From an uncultured Bacteroides sp. (GTDB lineage Bacteria > Bacteroidota > Bacteroidia > Bacteroidales > Bacteroidaceae), in the NCBI GenBank assembly GCA_945965395.1, contig CAMFND010000064.1, positions 1 to 33,735 of the forward strand: DNA of 33,735 nucleotides, given 5' to 3'. A program made the position numbers and the translations under genes. The notes under the pieces are model-generated. The model did no database searches. It was not told the DNA's origin and was given only the letters and a program-made list of their open reading frames with translations. Position 1 is the stretch's first letter. Every line of letters begins with the position of its first letter. Shown here in pieces: positions 15,466 through 24,587 of this stretch.

Positions 15466-16581
15466 ATGGACAAATCAGCAAAGATATATGTAGCGGGACA
15501 CCACGGACTGGTGGGTTCCGCTATCTGGAATAACCTGAAGAAAAGAGGTTATAATAACCTGGTAGGACGTTCGCACAAGGAATTGGATTTGCTGGACCCA
15601 ATAGCGGTAAAAAAGTTCTTTGACGAAGAACAGCCGGATGCGGTGATTCTGGCTGCGGCACACGTGGGGGGCATCATGGCCAACCTGCAATACCGCGCGG
15701 ACTTTATCTACCAGAACTTACAGATTCAGCAGAACGTGATTGGCGAAAGTTTCCGTCACGGGGTGAAGAAGTTGCTGTTCCTGGGCAGTACTTGCATTTA
15801 TCCGCGTGAGGCTCCGCAACCGATGAAAGAAGAGGTGCTCCTCACCTCTCCGCTGGAATATACGAACGAACCGTATGCCATCGCAAAGATTGCGGGACTG
15901 AAGATGTGTGAAAGCTTCAACCTGCAGTATGGCACGAATTACATCGCCGTAATGCCGACCAACCTGTACGGACCGAATGATAACTTCCACCTGGAAAACA
16001 GTCATGTACTGCCGGCTATGATTCGCAAGATTCACCTGGCGAAATGCCTGAACGAAGGCGACTGGGATGCGGTACGCAAGGATATCAACCTGCGCCCGGT
16101 GGAAGGTGTAAACGGAAATAATACGGACGAGGAGATTCTGGAAAAGCTGTCGAAGTTCGGCATCACACCGGAGGCTGTTACGCTTTGGGGTACGGGAAAG
16201 CCGATGCGTGAGTTCCTGTGGAGCGAGGAAATGGCGGATGCCAGCGTGCATGTGCTGCTGAACGTAGACTTCAAGCAGACGTATGATGCGTCAAAAAAGA
16301 ATGCGGACGGTATTACTGAAATCCGTAACTGCCACATCAACGTGGGTACGGGAAAGGAAGTGTCTATCCGTGAAGTGGCAGAGAAAATCATGAAGGAAAT
16401 CGGCTTCAAGGGTGAGCTGCGCTGGGACGCATCGAAACCAGACGGCACACTGCGCAAGCTGACGGACGTAAGCAAGCTGCACAGCCTGGGATGGCACCAT
16501 AAAGTAGAAATAGACGAAGGTATTCACCGCTTGTATGAATGGTATCTGAAGGGTATCTGCATCAATCATCAGACAGTATAA
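15466..16581 (+). CDS. fcl: GDP-L-fucose synthase
   Basis: This enzyme (371 aa) epimerises and reduces Gmd's product to GDP-L-fucose with NADPH. VAGHHGLVGSAI (9-20) is the nucleotide-binding loop; GSTCIYP holds Ser108 and Cys110, and PYAIAKIAG holds Tyr137 and Lys141, the catalytic residues. The frame is open to a TTG at 15457, but the ATG at 15466 gives the normal start directly before the beta-strand KIYVAGHHG. It is about 50 residues longer than the E. coli enzyme because of an insert after residue 190 (around DWDAVRKDINLRPVEGV), which I recall as usual in Bacteroidetes. It ends 5 nt before the UpxY gene, so the two are probably translated together. Confidence 0.95.
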   Translation: MDKSAKIYVAGHHGLVGSAIWNNLKKRGYNNLVGRSHKELDLLDPIAVKKFFDEEQPDAVILAAAHVGGIMANLQYRADFIYQNLQIQQNVIGESFRHGVKKLLFLGSTCIYPREAPQPMKEEVLLTSPLEYTNEPYAIAKIAGLKMCESFNLQYGTNYIAVMPTNLYGPNDNFHLENSHVLPAMIRKIHLAKCLNEGDWDAVRKDINLRPVEGVNGNNTDEEILEKLSKFGITPEAVTLWGTGKPMREFLWSEEMADASVHVLLNVDFKQTYDASKKNADGITEIRNCHINVGTGKEVSIREVAEKIMKEIGFKGELRWDASKPDGTLRKLTDVSKLHSLGWHHKVEIDEGIHRLYEWYLKGICINHQTV

Positions 16582-16586
16582 TCCGA

Positions 16587-17102
16587 ATGGAAGAGAAAAC
16601 AGAGAGACACTGGCATGCTTTCTACGTAAGAATGCACCACGAGAAAAAAACGGCAGAAAAATTAGAAATGCTTCACGTGGAGCATTTCTTACCCATACAG
16701 GAAGTGGTACGTCAGTGGAGTGACCGGAAAAAGAAAATCAAGCAGGTCGTAATTCCGATGTTGATTTTTATCTGCACAGATGAAAAGGGACGGATTGAAC
16801 TGCTACAGAATTTCCCGTCGCTAACTGGCTGCCTGATAGACCCGGCAACCCGACGACCGGCTATCATCCGGGACAAAGAGATGGAACAGTTTAAGTTTAT
16901 GCTGGATTACTCCGAAGAGACTGTACGGTTCCAAAATGAACCGCTAGCCCCAGGGGAACAGGTAGAAGTTATCAAAGGTTCTCTGAAAGGTCTTAAAGGC
17001 GAACTGGTAGAGATAGGAGGACACTCGCAGGTAATGATACGCATTGATCACCTGGGTTATGCCACCGTGGAAATACCAGCAGGATACGTAAAGAAAGTAT
17101 AA
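16587..17102 (+). CDS. UpxY-family transcription antiterminator (NusG-like)
   Basis: A 171-aa NusG-like protein. WHAFYVRMHHEKKTAEKL (9-26) opens the NGN domain, LPIQEVVRQWSDRKKK follows, and PGEQVEVIKGSLKGLKGEL (about 122-140) is the KOW motif. In Bacteroides, UpxY proteins let RNA polymerase read through the leader of a particular capsule operon and are normally the first gene of that operon. The frame is open to 16539 inside fcl, but the ATG at 16587, 5 nt after the fcl stop, gives the usual N-terminus (MEEKTERHWHAFYV). Here it is the last gene of gmd-fcl-upxY: a strong terminator and the convergent PBP1A gene follow, and no upxZ partner or glycan operon is present. It may act elsewhere or be a remnant. 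Confidence 0.9.
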   Translation: MEEKTERHWHAFYVRMHHEKKTAEKLEMLHVEHFLPIQEVVRQWSDRKKKIKQVVIPMLIFICTDEKGRIELLQNFPSLTGCLIDPATRRPAIIRDKEMEQFKFMLDYSEETVRFQNEPLAPGEQVEVIKGSLKGLKGELVEIGGHSQVMIRIDHLGYATVEIPAGYVKKV

Positions 17103-17140
17103 GGCTGGTTTCTCAAAAGAGAAAGCGGGAATATAAAGAA

Positions 17141-17186
17141 AACGGCGGGAAGTTGCACATGTGTTGAAAAGCAACTTCCCGCCGTT
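17141..17186. terminator. Bidirectional terminator between upxY and the PBP1A gene
   Basis: Perfect 16-bp arms AACGGCGGGAAGTTGC (17141-17156) and its complement (17171-17186), loop of 14 nt, followed by CTTTGTT on the plus strand and by TTCTTTATA on the minus strand. It ends 5 nt before the PBP1A stop and serves both converging genes. Confidence 0.9.
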
Positions 17187-17191
17187 CTTTG

Positions 17192-19519
17192 TTATTGGAA
17201 GAATACGTCATCAAGACGTGTGGTATTTTCTTCTTCTATCTCTGTCAGACGGTCTTTACAAGGATCAAAATCACCTGGTATATCGAAAGTCTCGTCTTGA
17301 GAGTAACCTAATGTTTTATCGGCATAGACTTTTTGCATATAAATACCCCAGATAGGCAGCGCCATAGAAGCCCCCTGACCGTCGCGCATCGTATCGAAAT
17401 GGATGTCGCGTTCTTCACCACCTACCCAGCAACCGGATACCAACGAAGGTGTGAAGCCCATAAACCATCCGTCGGAGTTGCGGTTGGTAGTTCCTGTCTT
17501 ACCTCCCATATCGGCCTTGATGCCATACAAACGACGAACACGTCCACCGGTACCTTCATTGATTACGGCCCGCAGCATAACGAGCATCTTATAGGCTGTA
17601 GACTCGCTAATGACTTCATTCACTTGTGGCGTGAAGTTGGCTATAACGTTACCATCATTATCTTCAATGCGGGTGACAAATAGCGGAGCAGTACGGATAC
17701 CTTTATTCACAAAGGCGGTATAAGCACTGACCATCTCTCCTACCGAAATCTCACAAGGCCCAAGGCAGAGGGAAACGGTAGGCTGAACATCCTTATTCAA
17801 TACACCGAATGAATGTATCAGGCGAACCAGGTCATACGGACTGAGCTTGCTCATCAGGTAGGCTGAAATCCAGTTATTGGAATTAGCCAATCCCCATTTC
17901 AATGTCACGACTTCTCCATAATGTGACTTGGAGCTGTTACGGGGCGACCAAGCCTTTCCGTTCTCATCGAAGAGGGTCTGCTCTACATTGCGGACTTCAT
18001 CACATGGTGAGAAACCGTTCTCCATGGCAAGCGCATACAAATAAGGTTTGATGGTTGAACCTACCTGACGACGGCCTACCATAGCCATATCATACTGGAA
18101 ATAGTTGTAATTAGGTCCTCCCACATATGCTTTCACATGTCCCGTAATCGGGTCCATGGACATAAACCCTGCACGCAAAAAATGTTTATAGTACTTGATG
18201 GAGTCAAGCGGAGTCATAATTGTATCTTTTTCTCCATCCCATGAGAATACGGACATTTCATATTTGGTGTTGAATGCTTTCATGATTTCTGCTTCCGAAC
18301 ATCCGTCGGCCTTCATGGTACGGTAACGGTCGCTCTGATGAATAGAGCGATTCAGAATCTGTTCCACTTCCTCCGGTGTAAGCTGATTGGTATAAGGAGC
18401 TGTCTTCCGACCACTCTTTTCCTTAAAGAAACGAGGTTGCAGGTATTTGGCCACATGTTCATATACAGCTTCTTCGGCATACCGCTGCATGCGGGAGTTG
18501 ATTGTGGTATAAATCTTCAATCCGTCTACATAAAGATTGTAATTAGTGCCGTCTTTCTTTTTATTCTTCGCACACCAGCCATACAACGGGTTCGTTTCCC
18601 AAGCCAAAGAATCTTCATAATATTTCTGCATCTGCCAGCCACGGTAATCGCCCCGGTCCGGTTTACGGGCTGTCATCACACCACGCAGATATTCACGAAA
18701 ATAGGTAGCCAATCCGTCTTTATGGTCGACAGGCTGGAATTTCAGCACCAAAGGAAGCGCCTGCAAAGAATCACATTCTTCCTGAGTAAGGAAACCTGCC
18801 TTACGCATCTGGTCGAGCACGGTATTACGACGTCCGCGAGAACGTTCGTTAAAACGACGGGGGTTATAGAGAGAAGGGTTCTTACACATACCTATCAAGG
18901 TAGCGGCTTCTTCTATTTTCAAGTTCTTAGGGTCTTTGGCAAAATAAGTCTTGGCTGCCGTTTTGATACCTACGGCGTTATTTAAAAAATCGAACTTATT
19001 AAGATACATGGTAAGGATTTCCTCTTTTGTGTAATAGCGTTCCAGTTTTACCGCAATCACCCACTCGATAGGTTTCTGCAACAGACGCTCCATCACATTG
19101 TCGGCTGTCGGTGAATAGAACTGCTTGGCCAGCTGCTGGGTAATGGTACTACCTCCACCGGCATGTTTCTGCATGAAGATTCCACGTTTGATAACCGCAC
19201 GCATGAAAGCACGGGCATCGATACCGGAATGGTCTTCAAAACGCACATCCTCAGTGGCTACCAGAGCATGTACCAGATGGGGAGAAAGGTCTTCATAGCC
19301 CACATACACGCGGTTTTCCTTACTAAGCGACCAGGTTCCCAACAGTTTTCCGTCTTCAGAAATGACCTGAGTGGCAAACTTCAGATTCGGGTTTTCCAAC
19401 TCTTCCACTGGGGGAACATAACCTATTTTACCTTTTGCAATGGCCGTAAAAACGATGGCAACTGCGGCAATGCAGAGGAACACAAAACCCCACATTACAT
19501 ATATAAATATCTTTCTCAT
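17192..19519 (-). CDS. mrcA: Penicillin-binding protein 1A (bifunctional transglycosylase/transpeptidase)
   Basis: A class A PBP that polymerises and cross-links peptidoglycan outside the cytoplasmic membrane. From the ATG at 19519 it is 775 aa with a membrane anchor at about 5-28 (FIYVMWGFVFLCIAAVAIVF). The GT51 domain has ATEDVRFEDHSGID with catalytic Glu90 and GGGSTITQQLAKQ. The transpeptidase domain has GSTIKP (Ser488, Lys491), SNN (547-549) and KTGT (674-677), all intact. The frame extends to 19582, but a -7-like element at 19556-19563 would put the start of transcription near 19549, inside that extension, so the shorter form is preferred. It is divergent from pyrB. Confidence 0.96.
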   Translation of the reverse strand: MRKIFIYVMWGFVFLCIAAVAIVFTAIAKGKIGYVPPVEELENPNLKFATQVISEDGKLLGTWSLSKENRVYVGYEDLSPHLVHALVATEDVRFEDHSGIDARAFMRAVIKRGIFMQKHAGGGSTITQQLAKQFYSPTADNVMERLLQKPIEWVIAVKLERYYTKEEILTMYLNKFDFLNNAVGIKTAAKTYFAKDPKNLKIEEAATLIGMCKNPSLYNPRRFNERSRGRRNTVLDQMRKAGFLTQEECDSLQALPLVLKFQPVDHKDGLATYFREYLRGVMTARKPDRGDYRGWQMQKYYEDSLAWETNPLYGWCAKNKKKDGTNYNLYVDGLKIYTTINSRMQRYAEEAVYEHVAKYLQPRFFKEKSGRKTAPYTNQLTPEEVEQILNRSIHQSDRYRTMKADGCSEAEIMKAFNTKYEMSVFSWDGEKDTIMTPLDSIKYYKHFLRAGFMSMDPITGHVKAYVGGPNYNYFQYDMAMVGRRQVGSTIKPYLYALAMENGFSPCDEVRNVEQTLFDENGKAWSPRNSSKSHYGEVVTLKWGLANSNNWISAYLMSKLSPYDLVRLIHSFGVLNKDVQPTVSLCLGPCEISVGEMVSAYTAFVNKGIRTAPLFVTRIEDNDGNVIANFTPQVNEVISESTAYKMLVMLRAVINEGTGGRVRRLYGIKADMGGKTGTTNRNSDGWFMGFTPSLVSGCWVGGEERDIHFDTMRDGQGASMALPIWGIYMQKVYADKTLGYSQDETFDIPGDFDPCKDRLTEIEEENTTRLDDVFFQ

Positions 19520-19555
19520 ACTTTTATTATATTCATTAATTAGACTTTTAAGCCG

Positions 19556-19563
19556 CAAATTTA
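19556..19563 (-). promoter_or_regulatory. Candidate -7 element for the PBP1A gene
   Basis: TAAATTTG on the minus strand matches TAnnTTTG. A TTTG lies 16 nt further upstream, shorter than the normal 19-21 spacing, so only the -7 part is convincing. It supports the downstream ATG at 19519. Confidence 0.45.
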
Positions 19564-19667
19564 CGGAAAATCTTTGTAACAAAGACTTATTTTCCGCAAT
19601 ATCCTCTTAAATGCGAAAACGTAGTCCGAAATATCCTAAAAACGGTGGGATTTCTATTTTTTTTACC

Positions 19668-19675
19668 TACCTTTG
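19668..19675 (+). promoter_or_regulatory. Candidate -7 element for the pyrB operon
   Basis: TACCTTTG matches the Bacteroides -7 consensus exactly and lies 37 nt before the pyrB ATG. No TTTG is found at the right distance upstream; a T-rich stretch (19651-19664) occupies the spacer. Confidence 0.5.
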
Positions 19676-19712
19676 AACTCCGGTATTATAAAAGTAATCA
19701 AAAACAGCTAAC

Positions 19713-20654
19713 ATGGAAAATAGAAGTTTAGTTACTATCGCCGAACATTCCAAAGAGAAAATCATGTATCTTCTGGAAATGGCAAGAGAGTTTGAAAAAA
19801 AACCTAACCGCCACCTGCTGGCAGAAAAAGTAGTTGCCACCCTGTTCTTTGAACCATCCACCCGTACCCGTCTGAGCTTTGAAACGGCAGCCAATCGCCT
19901 GGGAGCAAGAGTCATCGGATTTACCGATCCGAAGGTGACCAGTTCCTCTAAGGGAGAAACGCTGAAGGATACCATCATGATGGTGAGCAACTATGCAGAC
20001 ATCATCGTGATGAGACATTATCTGGAAGGTGCTGCACGTTACGCCAGTGAAGTGGCCCCGGTGCCCATCGTAAATGCCGGAGATGGTGCAAACCAGCATC
20101 CTTCACAAACAATGCTGGATTTATACTCCATCTATAAGACTCAAGGTACACTGGAAAACCTGAACATTTATATGGTAGGTGACTTGAAATACGGAAGAAC
20201 GGTTCACTCGCTGCTGATGGCTATGCGACACTTCAATCCTACTTTCCATTTCATTGCTCCGGACGAACTGAAAATGCCGGACGAATACAAGCTGTATTGC
20301 CAGAAACATCACATCAAATACGTGGAACATACTGATTTCACCGAAGAAACCATTGCAGATGCAGATATTCTGTATATGACTCGTGTACAGCGGGAACGTT
20401 TCACTGACCTGATGGAATATGAAAGAGTGAAAGATGTGTATATCCTGAACAACAAGATGCTGGAACATACACGCCCGAACCTGAAAATCCTCCACCCGCT
20501 TCCTCGTGTGAACGAGATTACTTACGACGTGGACGATAATCCGAAAGCTTACTATTTCCAACAGGCCAAGAACGGTCTTTATGCCCGCCAGGCCATCCTT
20601 TGCGATGTGTTAGGAATTACACTCGACGAGGTAAAAGCTGATACTGAAAAATAA
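19713..20654 (+). CDS. pyrB: Aspartate carbamoyltransferase, catalytic chain
   Basis: This 313-aa cytoplasmic enzyme joins carbamoyl phosphate and aspartate in pyrimidine synthesis. The carbamoyl-phosphate loop [13 protein letters not shown] is present (STRT at 49-52), with SSSKGET (the loop donated to the neighbouring subunit), HPSQTMLDL, and HPLPRVNEI near the C-terminus. The length matches the E. coli catalytic chain. It lies 28 nt before pyrI, so a holoenzyme with regulatory chains is expected, controlled allosterically by nucleotides as in enteric bacteria. Confidence 0.97.
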   Translation: MENRSLVTIAEHSKEKIMYLLEMAREFEKKPNRHLLAEKVVATLFFEPSTRTRLSFETAANRLGARVIGFTDPKVTSSSKGETLKDTIMMVSNYADIIVMRHYLEGAARYASEVAPVPIVNAGDGANQHPSQTMLDLYSIYKTQGTLENLNIYMVGDLKYGRTVHSLLMAMRHFNPTFHFIAPDELKMPDEYKLYCQKHHIKYVEHTDFTEETIADADILYMTRVQRERFTDLMEYERVKDVYILNNKMLEHTRPNLKILHPLPRVNEITYDVDDNPKAYYFQQAKNGLYARQAILCDVLGITLDEVKADTEK

Positions 20655-20682
20655 TCCGGAAAACTATTCAATTCAACTAACT

Positions 20683-21141
20683 ATGAGTGAAAAGAAAGAA
20701 TTACAGGTGGCTGCACTGAAAAACGGTACAGTCATTGACCATATACCTTCCAATAAATTATTTACAGTCGTATCCTTACTAGGACTGCAGGATGAAGATG
20801 CCAACATCACAATAGGCAACAACTTTGAAAGCAAGAAATTAGGCAAAAAGGGAATCATCAAGATTGCCGACCGCTTCTTTACGGAAGAAGAAATCAGCCG
20901 CTTGTCGGTGGTGGCTTCCAAAATCAAGCTGAACATCATCCGCGACTATGAAGTAGTAGAAAAGAAAGAAGTGGAAATGCCTGACGAGCTGAGAGGTATC
21001 GTGAAATGCAACAACCCGAAATGTATCAGCAACAACGAGCCGATGCAAACATGGTTTCACGTCATCGACAAGGAGAAAGGCTTGTTGAAGTGCCATTACT
21101 GCGAAAAAGAGCAGCAGAAGGATAACATCAAACTTCTGTAA
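20683..21141 (+). CDS. pyrI: Aspartate carbamoyltransferase, regulatory chain
   Basis: A 152-aa subunit that binds nucleotide effectors and bridges PyrB trimers. The N-terminal effector domain includes [17 protein letters not shown] (9-25), with the lysine and aspartate region typical of the nucleotide site. The C-terminal zinc domain has four cysteines at 109, 114, 137 and 140 in the C-x4-C-x22-C-x2-C arrangement. It follows pyrB by 28 nt and precedes the flavin reductase-like gene by only 3 nt, so all are probably one transcript. Confidence 0.96.
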   Translation: MSEKKELQVAALKNGTVIDHIPSNKLFTVVSLLGLQDEDANITIGNNFESKKLGKKGIIKIADRFFTEEEISRLSVVASKIKLNIIRDYEVVEKKEVEMPDELRGIVKCNNPKCISNNEPMQTWFHVIDKEKGLLKCHYCEKEQQKDNIKLL

Positions 21142-21144
21142 ACC

Positions 21145-21711
21145 ATGAAGCAGGACTGGAAACCAGGTACAATGATTTATCCTCTTCCGGCTGCCCTGGT
21201 TACATGCGGCAGCTGCGAAGAAGAATATAACATTATCACCGTAGCGTGGGTAGGTACAATCTGTACCAACCCACCTATGTGTTATATTTCCGTCAGACCG
21301 GAACGGCACTCCTATCCTATTCTGAAAAAGAATATGGAATTTGTCATTAATCTGACCACCAAAGACATGGCTTTTGCCACAGACTGGTGCGGAGTTCGTT
21401 CAGGCAAAGACTACAACAAGTTCCGGGAGATGAAATTAACTCCAGGAAAGGCAGCCATGGTGCAGGCTCCTCTCATTGAAGAGTCGCCCCTCTGCATTGA
21501 ATGCCGGGTAAAGGAAATCGTCGCTTTAGGTTCACATCACATGTTTATTGCGGACGTAGTCAACGTGAAAGCAGACGAAAAATATCTGAATTCGGAAACC
21601 GGCAAATTTGAACTGGCCCAATCTAACCTACTGGTTTATGCCCACGGGGGATATTACGAATTAGGAGAGAAAATCGGCAAGTTCGGATGGTCGGTCGAGA
21701 AAAAGAAATAA
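21145..21711 (+). CDS. Flavin reductase-like / FMN-binding split-barrel protein
   Basis: A 188-aa cytoplasmic protein of the flavin reductase-like domain family, which binds FMN in a split beta-barrel. Visible features are PLPAALVTCGS near the start, NIITVAWVGTICTNPPMCYISVRPERHSY (segments around residues 28-56) and the segment LYNSETGKFEL-like end with a domain-closing YYELGEK. It starts 3 nt after pyrI and ends 7 nt before the next gene, so it is translated as part of this operon. The substrate is unknown; a role in pyrimidine metabolism is suggested only by position. Confidence 0.88.
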   Translation: MKQDWKPGTMIYPLPAALVTCGSCEEEYNIITVAWVGTICTNPPMCYISVRPERHSYPILKKNMEFVINLTTKDMAFATDWCGVRSGKDYNKFREMKLTPGKAAMVQAPLIEESPLCIECRVKEIVALGSHHMFIADVVNVKADEKYLNSETGKFELAQSNLLVYAHGGYYELGEKIGKFGWSVEKKK

Positions 21712-21718
21712 CTGATTT

Positions 21719-22456
21719 ATGATAAAAGAAGCACTATTCACCCTCATCGGAAGCGGTGTGCTGGCAGTGAGTGAGCTGCAAGCACAGGCCGTAACTGCGC
21801 CCATGGTTACGCTGAAACAGCCGCGTTTTAATTTGGGAGTGAAAGCCGGCTTCAACTCTTCCATGTTCTTTACGGATGAGATTTCTATCAACGGGAAAGA
21901 ACTGGAGCTTGCACAGAATAATTATAAAGTGGGATATTTCACAGCAGTGTTCTGCCGTTTCAATATGAAGAAACATCACTTCATACAACCGGAATTTTCC
22001 TGCAACATCACACAAGGGAGTATTTCTATTCCCAGCACATTAGCCAATTCAGAAATTTTGAAGGAGAACGCCCTTATCAAAAAAAGAATGACCACACTTG
22101 ACCTGCCCATTCTTTACGGTTATAAGTTTATTGACGTACATCCGTATGGAATGGCCTTTTTCGTAGGTCCCAAGGTGACATGGGTATGGGAGAAACATTG
22201 TTCTACCGAATTTACAGGCTTTTACCAACAGGAAATAAAGGAAGAACAATATCCGTTCCAGTACAGCGGAGTCGTGGGACTGGCTGTCAACGTATCCAAC
22301 ATCTTCTTTGATTTCCGCTACGAGGTGGGACTTCATAATACCATCCGTTCTATCACTTATAACACCGACCTGACCGAAGCTCCGCATAACGAAGGAAAAA
22401 TCAAGCTGGAGCAACGGAAAAACATTCTGAGTTTTTCGGTCGGAGTTATTTTCTAA
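21719..22456 (+). CDS. PorT-like outer-membrane beta-barrel protein
   Basis: A 245-aa exported protein: hydrophobic leader MIKEALFTLIGSGVLAVSEL with probable cleavage after AQA (about 23). The mature part begins with FNLGVKAGFNSSMFF, the usual first strand of the small outer-membrane barrel family (OMP_b-brl_2/PorT-like) and ends with a strand terminating in aromatic phenylalanine (FSVGVIF), the outer-membrane barrel end signal. PorT itself works in type IX secretion, but most paralogues have unknown roles, so no function is claimed. It lies 7 nt after the flavin reductase-like gene and 30 nt before glyA. Confidence 0.82.
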   Translation: MIKEALFTLIGSGVLAVSELQAQAVTAPMVTLKQPRFNLGVKAGFNSSMFFTDEISINGKELELAQNNYKVGYFTAVFCRFNMKKHHFIQPEFSCNITQGSISIPSTLANSEILKENALIKKRMTTLDLPILYGYKFIDVHPYGMAFFVGPKVTWVWEKHCSTEFTGFYQQEIKEEQYPFQYSGVVGLAVNVSNIFFDFRYEVGLHNTIRSITYNTDLTEAPHNEGKIKLEQRKNILSFSVGVIF

Positions 22457-22486
22457 CAGGATTTTTCACTTTAAAACAACTATATC

Positions 22487-23767
22487 ATGAAACGAGACGA
22501 TTCTATTTTTAGCATCATTGAGAAAGAACACCAGAGACAATTGAAAGGCATTGAACTGATTGCCTCAGAAAACTTTGTAAGTGAACAAGTCATGCAGGCT
22601 ATGGGGTCTTGCCTGACCAACAAATATGCAGAAGGATATCCTGGGAAAAGATATTACGGAGGATGCGAAGTGGTAGACCAGAGCGAACAGCTGGCTATCG
22701 ACCGCATCAAGCAGATTTTCGGAGCTGAATGGGCAAACGTACAGCCTCACTCAGGTGCACAGGCCAATGCGGCCGTATTCCTGGCGGTATTGAATCCAGG
22801 CGACAAGTTCATGGGTTTGAACCTGGCACACGGCGGACATCTGTCTCATGGCTCTGCAGTAAATACTTCAGGTATTCTGTACACTCCATGTGAATATAAC
22901 CTGAACAAGGAAACGGGTCGCGTAGATTATGACCAGATGGAAGAAATCGCCTTGAGAGAGCACCCGAAATTGATTGTGGGTGGTGGTTCGGCTTATTCAC
23001 GTGAATGGGACTACAAACGCATGCGTGAAATCGCCGACAAGGTAGGTGCTATCCTGATGATTGATATGGCGCATCCGGCCGGACTGATTGCTGCCGGCTT
23101 GCTTGACAATCCGGTGAAATACGCACATATCGTGACTTCAACTACTCACAAAACGCTTCGTGGTCCGCGTGGTGGTATCATCCTGATGGGTAAAGACTTC
23201 CCGAACCCATGGGGAAAGAAAACTCCGAAAGGCGAAATCAAGATGATGTCACAATTGCTGGATTCAGCTGTATTCCCCGGTATTCAGGGTGGCCCGCTGG
23301 AACACGTTATTGCAGCTAAAGCCGTAGCATTCTACGAATGTATGCAACCGGAATACAAAGAATACCAGACTCAGGTACAGAAAAACGCCCGCGTATTGGC
23401 TCAGGCTTTGATGGATCGTGGTTTCACTATCGTATCGGGAGGAACAGATAATCACTCTATGCTGGTAGACCTGCGCAGCAAATATCCGGACTTAACAGGG
23501 AAAGTAGCTGAAAAAGCGTTGGTAGCAGCCGACATCACCGTCAACAAAAACATGGTACCGTTCGACACCCGCTCTGCATTCCAGACATCGGGTATCCGCT
23601 TAGGAACTCCGGCCATTACGACCCGTGGTGCCAAAGAAGAACTGATGTACGAGATTGCAGAAATGATTGAAACCGTACTGTCAAATGTAGACAACGAAGA
23701 AGTTATCGCTTCTGTACGTCATCGCGTAAATGAAACGATGGAAAACTATCCTATATTTGCATATTAA
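22487..23767 (+). CDS. glyA: Serine hydroxymethyltransferase
   Basis: This 426-aa PLP enzyme interconverts serine and glycine with tetrahydrofolate, the main source of one-carbon units for purine and thymidylate synthesis. Signature elements are [12 protein letters not shown] (21-32), the [17 protein letters not shown] segment (45-61), DMAHPAGL (193-200) and the PLP lysine Lys222 within [14 protein letters not shown]. Length and order match bacterial GlyA. It is the fifth gene of the run that begins with pyrB, 30 nt after the outer-membrane protein; whether it also has its own promoter cannot be seen. Confidence 0.97.
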   Translation: MKRDDSIFSIIEKEHQRQLKGIELIASENFVSEQVMQAMGSCLTNKYAEGYPGKRYYGGCEVVDQSEQLAIDRIKQIFGAEWANVQPHSGAQANAAVFLAVLNPGDKFMGLNLAHGGHLSHGSAVNTSGILYTPCEYNLNKETGRVDYDQMEEIALREHPKLIVGGGSAYSREWDYKRMREIADKVGAILMIDMAHPAGLIAAGLLDNPVKYAHIVTSTTHKTLRGPRGGIILMGKDFPNPWGKKTPKGEIKMMSQLLDSAVFPGIQGGPLEHVIAAKAVAFYECMQPEYKEYQTQVQKNARVLAQALMDRGFTIVSGGTDNHSMLVDLRSKYPDLTGKVAEKALVAADITVNKNMVPFDTRSAFQTSGIRLGTPAITTRGAKEELMYEIAEMIETVLSNVDNEEVIASVRHRVNETMENYPIFAY

Positions 23768-23791
23768 CTAAACGACTAAAAACAGAAAAAA

Positions 23792-24508
23792 ATGAAAACA
23801 ATGAATTCTATGGCTATCTTACTGAGCGCATGCTTGGTATTTAGCGGATGTGGTATGACTAATACAGCCAAAGGGGGAATGATTGGAGGCGGAAGTGGAG
23901 CTGCCTTGGGAGCATTAATCGGAGGTATTGCCGGTCATGGAAAAGGAGCAGCCATTGGAGCGGCTGTAGGTGCTGCCGTAGGTACGGGTGCCGGCGTACT
24001 GATTGGCAAGAAAATGGACAAGGCTGCCGCACAAGCAGAACAGATTGAAGGCGCACAGGTAGAACAGGTAACCGACAACAACGGATTACAGGCTGTAAAG
24101 GTAACTTTCGACTCAGGCATTTTGTTTAATACCAGCAGTGCCACACTGAGCACCTCTGCCAAATCGGCATTGAGCAAGTTTGCCAACAATGTGCTTAACC
24201 AGAATAAGGACATGGACGTAGCCATCTACGGGTATACTGACAACACCGGTTGGAAAAACAGTACAGCAGAACAGAGCCGCCAGAAGAATCTGGACCTTTC
24301 GCAAGAACGTGCCCAGAGCGTATCAAGCTATCTGTTAGCCTGCGGCGCTTCTTCCAGCCAGATTAAATCTGTCACAGGTATGGGTGAAGAAAATCCCGTA
24401 GCAGACAATTCAACCGCTGCAGGCCGTCAGGAAAACCGCCGTGTAGAAGTGTATATGTATGCCAGCCAGCAAATGATTCAGCAGGCTGAAGCTGGAACTT
24501 TGCAATAA
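23792..24508 (+). CDS. OmpA-family lipoprotein with glycine-zipper region
   Basis: A 238-aa lipoprotein. The leader ends in LVFSGC, with Cys20 the lipidated residue. Residues about 28-72 form a glycine/alanine zipper (GGGSGAALGALIGGIAGHG and AAIGAAVGAAVGTGAGVLIG), which may insert in or associate with a membrane. Residues about 105-228 are an OmpA-like peptidoglycan-binding domain: IYGYTDNTG, a 'LSQERAQSVSSYL' helix and GRQENRRVEVYM. It tethers outer membrane to cell wall. It starts 24 nt after glyA and ends before a clear terminator, so it may be the last gene of the pyrB transcription unit. Confidence 0.92.
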   Translation: MKTMNSMAILLSACLVFSGCGMTNTAKGGMIGGGSGAALGALIGGIAGHGKGAAIGAAVGAAVGTGAGVLIGKKMDKAAAQAEQIEGAQVEQVTDNNGLQAVKVTFDSGILFNTSSATLSTSAKSALSKFANNVLNQNKDMDVAIYGYTDNTGWKNSTAEQSRQKNLDLSQERAQSVSSYLLACGASSSQIKSVTGMGEENPVADNSTAAGRQENRRVEVYMYASQQMIQQAEAGTLQ

Positions 24509-24534
24509 CCCCCAATTTCATAGTAACAAACATC

Positions 24535-24568
24535 ATTATGCCGGGTCTTCAGATCCGGCATAATTTTC
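24535..24568 (+). terminator. Terminator after the OmpA-family gene
   Basis: ATTATGCCGG (24535-24544) pairs perfectly with CCGGCATAAT (24555-24564) around a 10-nt loop, followed by TTTTC. It lies 26 nt after the stop codon and 20 nt before mtgA. Confidence 0.85.
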
Positions 24569-24587
24569 ATCTCCATATCAGACACTA

